DNA of 64,000 nucleotides from Lineus longissimus. Its lineage: Eukaryota; Nemertea; Pilidiophora; Heteronemertea; Lineidae. Both the position numbers and the translations under genes were made by a program. Shown here one piece after another: positions 45,241 to 56,799 of the stretch. The stretch is taken from positions 13,458,599 through 13,522,598 of the forward strand of contig NC_088309.1 of assembly GCF_910592395.1 (NCBI RefSeq), read 5' to 3'. Every line of letters starts with the position of its first letter. Position 1 is the stretch's first letter. A model generated the notes under the pieces. It searched no databases, had not been told where the DNA came from, and was given only the letters and a program-made list of their open reading frames with translations.

Positions 45241-48200
45241 AATGCCTTCTACAATTTTTTGCAAGGGTCTTCCTATTTTATCTGATAGGGTCTTACTTTT
45301 TTACCTCATAATTTTTCCGTCAAGCCCTGTAGGCAAGTAACAGTTGGATCGATTTCTTTGATTTTCTCAGGAGAGTTGGGTATTGATTAGTACAACATGC
45401 GTATGAAATTTGAAGGAAATATTTCAATGCCTTCGATGATTTTTTGCAAGGGTCTTCCTTTTTTACCTGATGGGGTCTTCCTTTTTTACCTCTCAATTTT
45501 TCCGTCACGCCCCGTAAGCAAGCAGCGAATAAATCGATTTCTTTGATTTTCTCAGGAGAGTTGGGTATTGATTTGTACAACATGCCTATGAAATTTGAAG
45601 GAAATATTTCAATGCCTTCCAGGATTTTTTGCAAGGGTCTTCCTACTTTACCTGATAGGGTCTTACTTTTTTACCTCAGAATTTTTCCGTCAAGCCCTGT
45701 AGGCAAGTAACGGTTGGATCGATTTCTTTGATTTTCTCAGGAGAGTTGGGTATTGATTAGTACAACATGCCTATGAAATTTGAAGGAAATAATTCAATAC
45801 CCTCTATGATTTTTTCCAAGGGTCTTCCTTTTTTACGTGATGGGGTCTTCCTTTTTTACCTCTTAATTTTTCCGTCACGCCCCATAGGTAAGCAGCGAAT
45901 AGATCGATTTCTTTGATTTTCTCAGGAGAGTTGGGTATTGATTAGTACAACATGCCTATGAAATTTGAAGGAAATAGTTCAATGCCTTCGATGATTTTTT
46001 GCAAGGGTCTTCCTTTTTTACCTGATGGGGTCTTCCTTTTTTACCTCTTAATTTTTCCGTCACGCCCTGTAGGCAAGTAACGGTTGGATCGATTTCTTTG
46101 ATTTTCTCAGGAGAGTTGGGTATTGATTGGTACAACATGCCTATGAAATTTCAAGGAAATAGTTCAATGTCCTCTATGATTTTTTCCAAGGGTCTTCCTT
46201 TTTTTACCTCTCAATTTTTCCGTCACGCCCCATAGGCAAGCAGCAAATAGATCGATTTCTTTGATTTTCTCAGGAGAGTTGGGTATTGATTAGTACAACA
46301 TGCCTATGAAATTTGAAGGAAATATTTCAATGCCCTCTATTATTTTTCCAAGGGTCTTCCTTTTTTACCTGATGGGCTCTTCCTTTTTTACCTCTGAATT
46401 TTTCCGTCACGCCCCATAGGCAAGCAGCGAATAGATCGATTTCTTTGATTTTATCAGGAGAGTTGGGTATTGATTAGTACAATATGCCTATGAAATTTGA
46501 AGGAAATATTTCAATGCCTTTTACGATTTTTTGCAAGGGTCTTCCTTTTTTTCCTGATGGGGTCTTCCTTTTTTACCTTAGAATTGTTCCGTCACGCCCT
46601 CTAGGCAAGTAACGGTTGGATCGATTTCTTTGATTTTCTCAGGGGAATTGGATATTGATTAGTAAAACATGCCTATGAAATTTGAAGGAAATAGTTCAAT
46701 GCCTTCGATGATTTTTTGCAAGGGTCTTCCTATTTTACCTGATAGGGTCTTACTTTTTTACCTCAGAATTTTTCCGTCAAGCCCTGTAGGCAAGTAACGG
46801 TTGGATCGATTTCTTTGATTTTCTCAGGAGAGTTGGGTATTGATTAGTACAACATGCCTATGAAATTTGAAGGAAATAGTTCAATGCCCTCTATGATTTT
46901 TTGCAAGGGTCTTCCTTTTTTACCTGATGGGCTCTTCCTTTTTTTACCTCTCAATTTTTCCGTCACGCCCCATAGGCAAGCAGCAAATAGATCGATTTCT
47001 TTGATTTTCTCAGGAGAGTTGGGTATTGATTAGTACAACATGCCTATTAAATTTGAAGGAAATAATTCAATGCCCTCTATGATTTTTTGCTAGGGTCTTC
47101 CTTTTTTACCTGATGGGCTCTTCCTTTTTTACCTCTTAATTTTTCCGTCACGCCCCATAGGCAAGCAGCGAATAGATCGATTTCTTTGATTTTATCAGGA
47201 GAGTTGGGTATTGATTAGTACAATATGCCTATGAAATTTGAAGGAAATATTTCAATGCCTTCGACGATTTTTTGCAAGGGTCTTCCTATTTTACCTGATA
47301 GGGTCTTACTTTTTTACCTCAGAATTTTTCCGTCAAGCCCTGTATGCAAGTAACGGTTGGATCGATTTCTTTGATTTTCTCAGGAGAGTTGGGTATTGAT
47401 TAGTACAACATGCCTATGAAATTTGAAGGAAATAATTCAATGCCCTCTATGATTTTTTGCAAGGGTCTTCCTTTTTTACCTGATGGGGTCTTCGTTTTTT
47501 ACCTCTTAATTTTTCCGTCACGCCCCATAGGTAAGTAGCGAATAGATCGATTTCTTTGATTTTATCAGGAGAGTTGGGTATTGATAAGTACAATATGCCT
47601 ATGAAATTTGAAGGAAATAATTCAATGCCCTCTATGATTTTTTGCAAGGGTCTTCCTATTTTACCTGATAGGGTCTTACTTTTTTACCTCAGAATTTTTC
47701 CGTCAAGCCCTGTAGGCAAGTAACGGTTGGATCGATTTCTTTGATTTTCTCAGGAGAGTTGGGTATTGATTAGTACAACATGCCTATGAAATTTGAAGAA
47801 AATAATTCAATGCCGTCTATGATTTTTTCCAAGGGTCTTCCTTTTTTACGTGATGGGGTCTTCCTTTTTTACCTCTTAATTTTTCCGTCACGCCCCATAG
47901 GTAAGCAGCGAATAGATCGATTTCTTTGATTTTCTCAGGGGAGTTGGGTATTGATTAGTACAACATGCCTATGAAATTTGAAGGAAATATTTCAATGCCT
48001 TCGATGATTTTTTGCAAGGGTCTTCCTTTTTTACCTGATGGGGTCTTCCTTTTTTACCTCTCAATTTTTCCGTCACGCCCCGTAAGCAAGCAGCGAATAA
48101 ATCGATTTCTTTGATTTTCTCAGGAGAGTTGGGTATTGATTAGTACAACATGCCTATGAAATTTGAAGGAAATAGTTCAATGCCTTCGATGATTTTTTGC

Positions 48201-50376
48201 AAGGGTCTTCCTTTTTTACCTGATGGGGTCTTCCTTTTTTACCTCTTAATTTTTCCGTCACGCCCTGTAGGCAAGTAACGGTTGGATCGATTTCTTTGAT
48301 TTTCTCAGGAGAGTTGGGTATTGATTGGTACAACATGCCTATGAAATTTCAAGGAAATAGTTCAATGTCCTCTATGATTTTTTCCAAGGGTCTTCCTTTT
48401 TTTACCTCTCAATTTTTCCGTCACGCCCCATAGGCAAGCAGCAAATAGATCGATTTCTTTGATTTTCTCAGGAGAGTTGGGTATTGATTAGTACAACATG
48501 CCTATGAAATTTGAAGGAAATATTTCAATGCCCTCTATTATTTTTCCAAGGGTCTTCCTTTTTTACCTGATGGGCTCTTCCTTTTTTACCTCTGAATTTT
48601 TCCGTCACGCCCCATAGGCAAGCAGCGAATAGATCGATTTCTTTGATTTTATCAGGAGAGTTGGGTATTGATTAGTACAATATGCCTATGAAATTTGAAG
48701 GAAATATTTCAATGCCTTTTACGATTTTTTGCAAGGGTCTTCCTTTTTTTCCTGATGGGGTCTTCCTTTTTTACCTTAGAATTGTTCCGTCACGCCCTCT
48801 AGGCAAGTAACGGTTGGATCGATTTCTTTGATTTTCTCAGGGGAATTGGATATTGATTAGTAAAACATGCCTATGAAATTTGAAGGAAATAGTTCAATGC
48901 CTTCGATGATTTTTTGCAAGGGTCTTCCTATTTTACCTGATAGGGTCTTACTTTTTTACCTCAGAATTTTTCCGTCAAGCCCTGTATGCAAGTAACGGTT
49001 GGATCGATTTCTTTGATTTTCTCAGGAGAGTTGGGTATTGATTAGTACAACATGCCTATGAAATTTGAAGGAAATAGTTCAATGCCCTCTATGATTTTTT
49101 GCAAGGGTCTTCCTTTTTTACCTGATGGGCTCTTCCTTTTTTTACCTCTCAATTTTTCCGTCACGCCCCATAGGCAAGCAGCAAATAGATCGATTTCTTT
49201 GATTTTCTCAGGAGAGTTGGGTATTGATTAGTACAACATGCCTATGAAATTTGAAGGAAATAATTCAATGCCCTCTATGATTTTTTGCTAGGGTCTTCCT
49301 TTTTTACCTGATGGGCTCTTCCTTTTTTACCTCTTAATTTTTCCGTCACGCCCCATAGGCAAGCAGCGAATAGATCGATTTCTTTGATTTTATCAGGAGA
49401 GTTGGGTATTGATTAGTACAATATGCCTATGAAATTTGAAGGAAATATTTCAATGCCTTCGACGATTTTTTGCAAGGGTCTTCCTATTTTACCTGATAGG
49501 GTCTTACTTTTTTACCTCAGAATTTTTCCGTCAAGCCCTGTATGCAAGTAACGGTTGGATCGATTTCTTTGATTTTCTCAGGAGAGTTGGGTATTGATTA
49601 GTACAACATGCCTATGAAATTTGAAGGAAATAATTCAATGCCCTCTATGATTTTTTGCAAGGGTCTTCCTTTTTTACCTGATGGGGTCTTCGTTTTTTAC
49701 CTCTTAATTTTTCCGTCACGCCCCATAGGTAAGTAGCGAATAGATCGATTTCTTTGATTTTATCAGGAGAGTTGGGTATTGATAAGTACAATATGCCTAT
49801 TAAATTTGAAGGAAATATTTCAATGCCCTCTATGATTTTTTGCAAGGGTCTTCCTTTTTTACCTGATGGGCTCTTCCTTTTTTACCTCTGAATTTTTCCG
49901 TCACGCCCCATAGGCAAGCAGCGAATAGATCGATTTCTTTGATTTTATCAGGAGAGTTGGGTATTGATTTGTACAATATGCCTATGAAATTTGAAGGAAA
50001 TATTTCAATGTCTTCTACGATTTTTTGCAAGGGTCTTCCTTTTTTACCTGATGGGGTCTTCCTTTTTTACCTTAGAATTGTTCCGTCACGCCCTCTAGGC
50101 AAGTAACGGTTGGATCGATTTCTTTGATTTTCTCAGGAGAGTTGGAGATTGATTAGTAAAACATGCCTATGAAATTTGAAGGAAATAATTCAATGCCCTC
50201 TATGATTTTTTCCAAGGGTCTTCCTTTTTTACCTGATGGGGTCTTCCTTTTTTACCTCTTAATTTTTCCGTCACGTCCCATAGGTAAGCAGCGAATAGAT
50301 CAATTTCTTTGATTTTCTCAGGATAGTTGGGTATTGATTAGTACAACATGCCTATGAAATTTGAAGGAAATATTTC
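45241..50376. repeat. Higher-order repeat C (about 5136 bp)
   Basis: It begins with the TTCTACAATTTTTTGCAAGG monomer shared with about 34600 and 40105. Homology with repeat B continues to about 50376, where the CGACGATTTTTTGC and GGGTCTTGCTGTTTTACC edge-type monomers take over. Confidence 0.85.
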
Positions 50377-53140
50377 AATGCCTTCGACGATTTTTTGCAA
50401 GGGTCTTCCTTTTTTACCTGATGGGTCTTGCTGTTTTACCTCTCAATTTTTCCGTCACGCCCCGTAAGCAAGTAGCGAATCAATCGATTTCTTTGATTTT
50501 CTCAGGAGAGTTGGGTATTGATTTGTACAACATGCCTATGAAATTTGAAAGAAATATTTCAATGCCTTCCAGGATTTTTTGCAAGGGTCTTCTTATTTTA
50601 CCTGATAGGGTCTTACTTTTTTACCTCAGAATTTTTCCGTCAAGCCCTGTAGGCAAGTAACGGTTGGATCGATTTCTTTGATTTACTCAGGAGAGTTGGG
50701 TATTGATTAGTACAACATGCCTATGAAATTTGAGGGAAATAATTCAATGCCCTCTATGATTTTTTCCAAGGGTCTTCCTTTTTTACCTCTCAATTTTTCC
50801 ATCACGCCCCATAGGCAAGTAGCGAATAGATCGATTTCTTTGATTTTCTCAGGAGAGTTGGGTATTGACTAGTAAAACATGCCTATGAAATTTGAAGGAA
50901 ATAGTTCAATGCCCTCTATGATTTTTTCCAAGGGTCTTCCTTTTTTACCAGATGGGCTCTTCCTTTTTTACCTCTTAATTTTTCCGTCACGCCCCATAGG
51001 CAAGCAGCGAATAGATCGATTTCTTTGATTTTCTCAGGATAGTTGGGTATTGATTAGTACAACATGCCTATGAAATTTGAAGGAAATATTTCAATGCCTT
51101 CGACGATTTTTTGCAAGGGTCTTCCTTTTTTACCTGATGGGTCTTGCTGTTTTACCTCTCAATTTTTCCGTCACGCCCCGTAAGCAAGCAGCGAATAGAT
51201 CGATTTCTTTGATTTTCTCAGGATAGTTGGGTATTGATTAGTACAACATGCCTATGAAATTTGAAGGAAATATTTCAATGCCTTCGACGATTTTTTGCAA
51301 GGGTCTTCCTTTTTTACCTGATTGGTCTTGCTGTTTTACCTCTCAATTTTCCCGTCACGCCCCGTAAGCAAGCAGCGAATAAATCGATTTCTTTGATTTT
51401 CTCAGGAGAGTTGGGTATTGATTTGTACAACATGCCTATGAAATTTGAAGGAAATATTCCAATGCCTTCAAGGATTTTTTGCAAGGGTCTTCCTATTTTA
51501 CCTGATGGGGTCTTCATTTTTTACCTCTTAATTTTTCCGTCACGCCTCATAGGTAAGCAGCGAATTGATCGATTTCTTTGATTTTCTCAGGAGAGTTGGG
51601 TATTGATTAGTACAACATGCCTATGAAATTTGAAGGAAATAGTTCAATGCCCTCTATGATTTTTTCCAAGGGTCTTCCTTTTTTACCTGATGGGCTCTTC
51701 CTTTTTTACCTCTTAATTCTTCCGTCGCGCCTCATAGGTAAGCAGCGAATAGATCGATTTCTTTGATTTTCTCAGGAGAGTTGGGTATTGATTAGTACAA
51801 CATGCCTATGAAATTTGAAGGAAATATTTCAATGCCTTCTAGGATTTTTTGCAAGGGTCTTCCTATTTTACCTGATAGGGTCTTACTTTTTTACCTCAGA
51901 ATTTTTCCGTCAAGCCCTGTAGGCAAGTAACGGTTGGATCGATTTCTTTGATTTTCTCAGGAGAGTTGGGTATTGATTAGTACAACATGCCTATGAAATT
52001 TGAAGGAAATAATTCAATGCCCACTATGATTTTTTCAAAGGGTCTTCCTTTTTTACTTGATGGGGTCTTCCTTTTTTACCTCTTAATTTTTCCGTCACGC
52101 CCCATATGTAAGCAGCGAATAGATCGATTTCTTTGATTTTCTCAGGAGAGTTGGGTATTGATTAGTACAACATACCTGTGAAATTTGAAGGAAATAGTTC
52201 AATGCCCTCTATGATTTTTTGCAAGGGTCTTCCTTTTTTACCTGATGGGGTCTTTCTTTTTTACCTCTTAATTTTTCCGTCACGCCCCATAGGTAAGCAG
52301 CGAATAGATCGATTTCTTTGATTTTCTCAGGAGAGTTGGGTATTGATTAGTACAACATGCCTATGAAATTTGAAGGAAATAGCTCAGTGCCCTCTATGAT
52401 TTTTTCCAAGGGTGTTCCTTTTTTACCTCTCAATTTTTCCGTCACGCCCCATAGGCAAGCAGCTAATAGATCGATTTCTTTGATTTTCTCAGGAGAGTTG
52501 GGTATTGATTAGTATAACATGCCTATGAAATTTGAAGGAAATAGTTCAATGCCCTCTATGATTTTTTCCAAGGGTCTTCCTTTTTTACCTGATGGGGTCT
52601 TCCTTTTTTACCTTAGAATTGTTCCGTCACGCCCTCTAGGCAAGTAACGGTTGGATCGATTTCTTTGATTTTCTCAGGAGAGTTGGAGATTGATTAGTAA
52701 AACATGCCTATGAAATTTGAAGGAAATAATTCAATGCCCTCTATGATTTTTTCCAAGGGTCTTCCTTTTTTACCTGATGGGGTCTTCCTTTTTTACCTCT
52801 TAATTTTTCCGTCACGTCCCATAGGTAAGCAGCGAATAGATCGATTTCTTTGATTTTCTCAGGATAGTTGGGTATTGATTAGTACAACATGCCTATGAAA
52901 TTTGAAGGAAATATTTTAATGCCTTCGACGAGTTTTTGCAAGGGTCTTCCTTTTTTTACCTGATGGGTCTTGCTGTTTTACCTCTCAATTTTTCCGTCAC
53001 GCCCCGTAAGCAAGCAGCGAATAAATCGATTTCTTTGATTTTCTCAGGATAGTTGGGTATTGATTAGTACAACATGCCTATGAAATTTGAAGGAAATAGT
53101 TCAATGCCTTCTATGATTTTTTCTTCAAAGGTCTTCCCTT
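50377..53140. repeat. Divergent right edge of the satellite array
   Basis: Monomers here carry private substitutions and the GGGTCTTGCTG variant (near 50420, 51139, 51327 and 52965) also seen in the very first monomer near 33165 but not in the core. A segment of about 370 bp at 50072 recurs at 52613. The last units decay past 53100. Confidence 0.8.
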
Positions 53141-54625
53141 TTTACCTGCTTAAGAATCAGGCTAACGACGAGAATTTCTATAATTAACTGCCACATTGAC
53201 TTGGTCTTTATTTAGTGCCAATAAGTGCAAGTAACGGTTGCATTGATTTCTTTGATTTTCTCAGGAGTTAAAATTCATTCATAAATACCTCGGTCCACAG
53301 AGGAAATATTGTTTTCACATCTTGCCGAATATTTTTTGATAATTTTTCATTTTTACTTCTAATGGAATTAGTTTAGTTTTCACCGCCAGTTGGCGCTACA
53401 GGTACATTTAACTGAATTTTTTGACAATTCAAAAGCCCGGGCTGAGAAGTATAGTTGCCAGGTAGTGTTCTGCTTGTTCTTTCCTCGAATTATTTTGAAC
53501 TGGAGAATTCCCGGCATGATTCTGTTGGCATTTTAGTCTTTAGTACTACGATTTTGATTCAAAATTGAGGGAGCTACGGCATCTGATAAAAGACATTGCA
53601 TGCTAGTGCATGCCAAATGGCACACTTGAAAAAGCGCTCATTTGACAACGTAGGGAATCACCAGTAATGACGTCATCGCTGGTCTAAATCTATATAATAA
53701 AACTGGAAGGTGGAGGAATAAAATCACACTTAGAGGCGTTGGATCGCCTTGAAATTTTGCATGAATAGTGGTGACACCTTACCCTGATGCAATGTCTTGG
53801 TTTTATTCACAAATTTACTTCAGCGGAGCAGTAATGAGGGATTTTTAATCGGACACTGTCAATTCTCCTTACCACTCACAGAAGCCAAGCCATTGCTGTT
53901 AAGTTATGCAGGGGACTAATCAATAGCATTCCGCGAAGTTACTATTTATAGTTCACAAGGTCATTCCCATAAGATATTGATGACGTTTTAGTCAAGTGAC
54001 AGTCGGACATCGACACTTATTTCTAGGCATTTGAGCTGATTTCAAAGTAAATTATCTGACCCTGCATTGTTTTTAGCATAGAGTTAGAGAAGAACAACTA
54101 TGTAGTATTTGAAACACTCGGACATGTGCCAGATTGAATCTAACTGCCCTAGTTAAAAATCCTGAATCCATTACGAAACCGCATGTTTTTCCGACATTGC
54201 CTGTAATTCAGCGATGAGGAAATAGAGGGCAGCAACTGCACTGACGTCATCTTCGCGGGATGCTATTACCTGCACTCCCTGTGGAGTGAATAACATACCT
54301 TTTGAACAGCTGGCTGTAGGGGGATGATTGGAACAGCCGGTAACCTGCTGACCTGCTGAACCCAGGTTGATGTTATTTTCAATCCACGATTGCAGGTCAC
54401 CTCGAGATTTCGCGGGAAATGAAATTGTAAACAAACGCATGTGTGCAGTTCAAATGTAAACAAAAACAAAAAATTTTGTATTTCTCTCAATAAAGCTAAT
54501 TTTAGTGGTGTTAGTCCCAAACTGGTCATTTCTATTTATTTTGACCTCTGTTATCAGGATACCTCTCAATTACAGACAGCACTTGGTATCCTTGGTTACA
54601 GCACGTACAACCCAGCCTGGACATA
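53141..54625. other. Sequence between satellite and Tc1 element
   Basis: A decayed satellite piece (GCAAGTAACGGTTGCATTGA, about 53227-53270) remains just outside the array. The rest has no supported gene. A TGACGTCA word occurs near 53668 and another near 54241. Confidence 0.5.
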
Positions 54626-54627
54626 TA

Positions 54628-54834
54628 TACTCATCAAAGAAAGTTAAGGACCACTTTTTATTTTTAACATATTTTTTTTACAGCTCATATTAAGGACCAG
54701 AAAATTCCTAAATATGAATGTCCTGTATGACCTCCAAGACACAGTAATCAATTTCACATGTGGTTTGTTCCAGTTGTTGCATAACTTCTTTCTGAACTTG
54801 TCACAACCTGAAAATGGGTGTTTTTGGTGTGTCA
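54628..54834 (+). repeat. Tc1 left terminal inverted repeat
   Basis: About 207 bp pair with 55969-56162. Mismatches and a few indels between the arms show independent decay after insertion. Confidence 0.85.
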
Positions 54835-54921
54835 GCTGACCACATAAAGTGGTACAAAAGTCCATGCAAGTGCTTTTCCTTGCATTTCCCACCAAGCTAG
54901 GGCAGCATTCTGACAAGAGAG

Positions 54922-55760
54922 ATGCCTAGGTGCCACTTGAGTAAAGAAGAGGTTGCACGAGCCATAGGGATGCTGGAAGCTGGCATCAGTCAGCGTCGAG
55001 TAGGTGAGATGATGGGTGTGTCTCACAGTGTCATCAGTCGTGCTAACCAACGACACCGGGAGACAGGGCGATACTCAGAGAAACCCAGTACTGGCCGCCC
55101 ATCCGCAACAATTGCGAGGGATGACCGCTACTTAGTGACTATTTGTCGTCGCAACCGCTTCAGTAACCAATTCACTGCTGCTGCAACTCGGGTGACTGTT
55201 TCAAATCAAACCATCCGTAACCAACTTCACAGAGCCGACATCCATGCCAGGAGGCCACTGCAATGCAACCCCTGCTCACAGAAGAATCCGTCTCAATGGG
55301 CTTTTGGTCATGAGGGATGGACCCACCAACAATGGCGACGTGTTCTGTTCTCAGATGAGAGCAGATGACAACAGGGAGAAATATTTTGTCTGCAAAATAT
55401 GGCTGCATCGCTGAACATGACCGCTATGGTGGAGGCAGTATCATGGTGTGGGGCGGAATCAGCTACGGTCAACGCACTCGCCTCTATGTGGGAGGTGTGA
55501 GGTACAGAGATGAAATCCTGGAACCTTTTGTGGTTCCGTTTGCAGAAAACGCTGGGGAAAATTTCATTGAAAACGCCCGTCCCCACACAGCGGGAGTGGT
55601 GACACAGTACCAGGCGGATCATATAATTGAGCGTATGGACTGGCCAGCGAAATCCCCAGACTTTGAATCCGATTGAACATGTCTGGGACATGATGGGAAG
55701 GAGTATTGGAGCGCTTGAGGTGCAGCCAAATGGTTTGCAGCAGTTTGGAGGCATGGATGA
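54922..55760 (+). pseudogene. Tc1/mariner transposase, inactive
   Basis: The N-terminal paired-like helix-turn-helix is clear (MPRCHLSKEEVARAIGMLEA, then VSHSVISRANQRH and TGRPSATIARDDRY). The catalytic domain has RRVLFSDESR with the first Asp. A stop and a deletion follow. The next frame has DRYGGGSIMVWGGISYGQRT and GENFIENARPHTAGVV. The block normally written as HDNARPHT here lacks the HD pair, so the second catalytic Asp is gone. The third block is cut by a frameshift after SPDF; the NPIEHVWDMMGRS reading resumes in another frame and ends near 55760. Confidence 0.85.
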
Positions 55761-55968
55761 TTAGTTCAGTCATGTTTCATGTTTCATCCAGCTGGCAGCT
55801 CTGCTTTGAACAAGAGTGACTTCTCTTGACCTTCAAACAGTAGTGTAAAGCCGATAAACTCAATGAGACAGCGGTGTCAGGCTGTTATTGCAGCAGGGGG
55901 AGGCCATACTCGCTACTGACCATGCTGACATTGATGACAAGACATTGAGGCTAAAATTGTGAAAAAGT

Positions 55969-56162
55969 TGACACACCAAAACACCCATTTTCAGGTTGTG
56001 ACAAGTTAGAAGTTATTCAACAACTGGAATAAACCACATGTGAAATTGATTACTGTGACTTGGAGGTCATACAGGCCATTCATATTAAGGCATTTTCTGG
56101 TCCTTAATATGTGCTGTTAAAAATAAAAAGTGGTCTGAGTTTGAGACTTTCTTTGATGAGTG
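55969..56162 (-). repeat. Tc1 right terminal inverted repeat
   Basis: This is the inverted partner of 54628-54834, starting TGACACACCAAAACACCC and ending at the TA target duplication. Confidence 0.85.
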
Positions 56163-56461
56163 TACTACAGTTGTCCATGCAGAAGTCACATCTATCTGAC
56201 ACTTCTTGTCTTAAGTAAAGCTACCGATACAACATACTGAGCTAGGGATATCTTCCGTTGCCTCCTGTAATATTTACATAGCATGGATGATAAGTTCAGT
56301 CATGTTCATCCAGCTGAGAGCCATCTTGTTAACAAAAAAGATAGCTAGGCTTTGCAAAATAATGAGACCTGCAGTGATTGAATTCAAGGAGGCAATTGTG
56401 AACCAAAGATAGGCCACCGTGCGAGAATTTGGCGGGAATAATTTGTACAGCACACGATGTT

Positions 56462-56582
56462 ATCAATTCTGCACTTGACCCTACTATATAAAACGAACCC
56501 AACAACTATAAAGCGAAGACCCTACTATAAAAAGAAAAGATCCAACAAGCTATAAAGCGAAGACCCTATTACATAAAACGCC
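56462..56582 (+). repeat. Short tandem repeat with CTATAAAGCGAAGACCCTA
   Basis: Two and a half degenerate units of about 55 bp carry CTATAAAGCGAAGACCCTA and TA(C/A)TATAAAA. The neighbouring 65-codon frame at 56602-56799 is Cys-rich but matches no family. Confidence 0.55.
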
Positions 56583-56799
56583 TTTTGTAGTTAATAAAAT
56601 TGTGTTACGTGCGAAACGGGTTCATTTGGCTGATCTGTCCGTCTCTTTCTGCACAGAGGGTGTACACTTCAGTCGAAGGTGCTCGCAATTAGGTCGAGCA
56701 CTATTTTTAGCGTGTGGTGAGTGTGATACGGGGCGTAGGTTAAGGTATGATCTCAATGATCCTATTGATGCAAGCGGAGTGGTTTCGATTCGCGGATAG

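Larger units (their letters stand above)
33142..53140. repeat. Satellite array, monomers of about 185 bp (about 108 units)
   Basis: A monomer contains AAGGGTCTTCC, TTTTTCCGTCACGCCCCATA, GGCAAGCAGCGAATAGATCG, TTCTCAGGAGAGTTGGGTAT, TTAGTACAACATGCC and TGAAATTTGAAGGAAATA. Two in-phase copies of GTCTTCCTTTTTTACCT sit inside most monomers. Variants with only one copy are about 20 bp shorter (for example near 35550 and 50770). A second monomer class has CCGTCAAGCCCTGTAGGCAA and GTAACGGTTGGATCG. Short minus-strand frames of 60-104 codons recur, but the monomer length is not a multiple of three. Confidence 0.97.
54628..56162 (+). mobile_element. Tc1/mariner element with TIRs of about 200 bp
   Basis: The left end TACTCATCAAAGAAAGT is mirrored at the right end by ACTTTCTTTGATGAGTG. 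Both are flanked by TA (54626-54627 and 56163-56164), the target duplication of the superfamily. Inverted homology continues inward to about 54834 and 55969, including AAAAATGGGTGT..GGTGTGTC-type sequence, so the TIRs are long (IR/DR-like), with copies of TATTAAGGACCAGAAA inside. The element encodes a single broken transposase. Confidence 0.9.

Noticed and set aside
33754-51581. Dozens of 60-106-codon open frames in the satellite, such as MQKIIEGIELFPSNFIGMLY
   Set aside because: They repeat because the monomer repeats. The monomer length is not a multiple of three, so the frame is lost after each unit, and both strands have such frames. No known domain and no start or splice context.
33142-53140. 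CRISPR array
   Set aside because: Units are contiguous monomers of about 185 bp without unique spacers, and the window is eukaryotic.
54171-54440. 89-codon minus-strand frame ending AELQAMSEKHAVS
   Set aside because: The composition is protein-like, but there is no recognisable motif, neighbour or splice signal, so it was not called.
56602-56799. 65-codon Cys-containing frame
   Set aside because: No homology is recognised, and it lies in repeat-like sequence next to a short tandem array.
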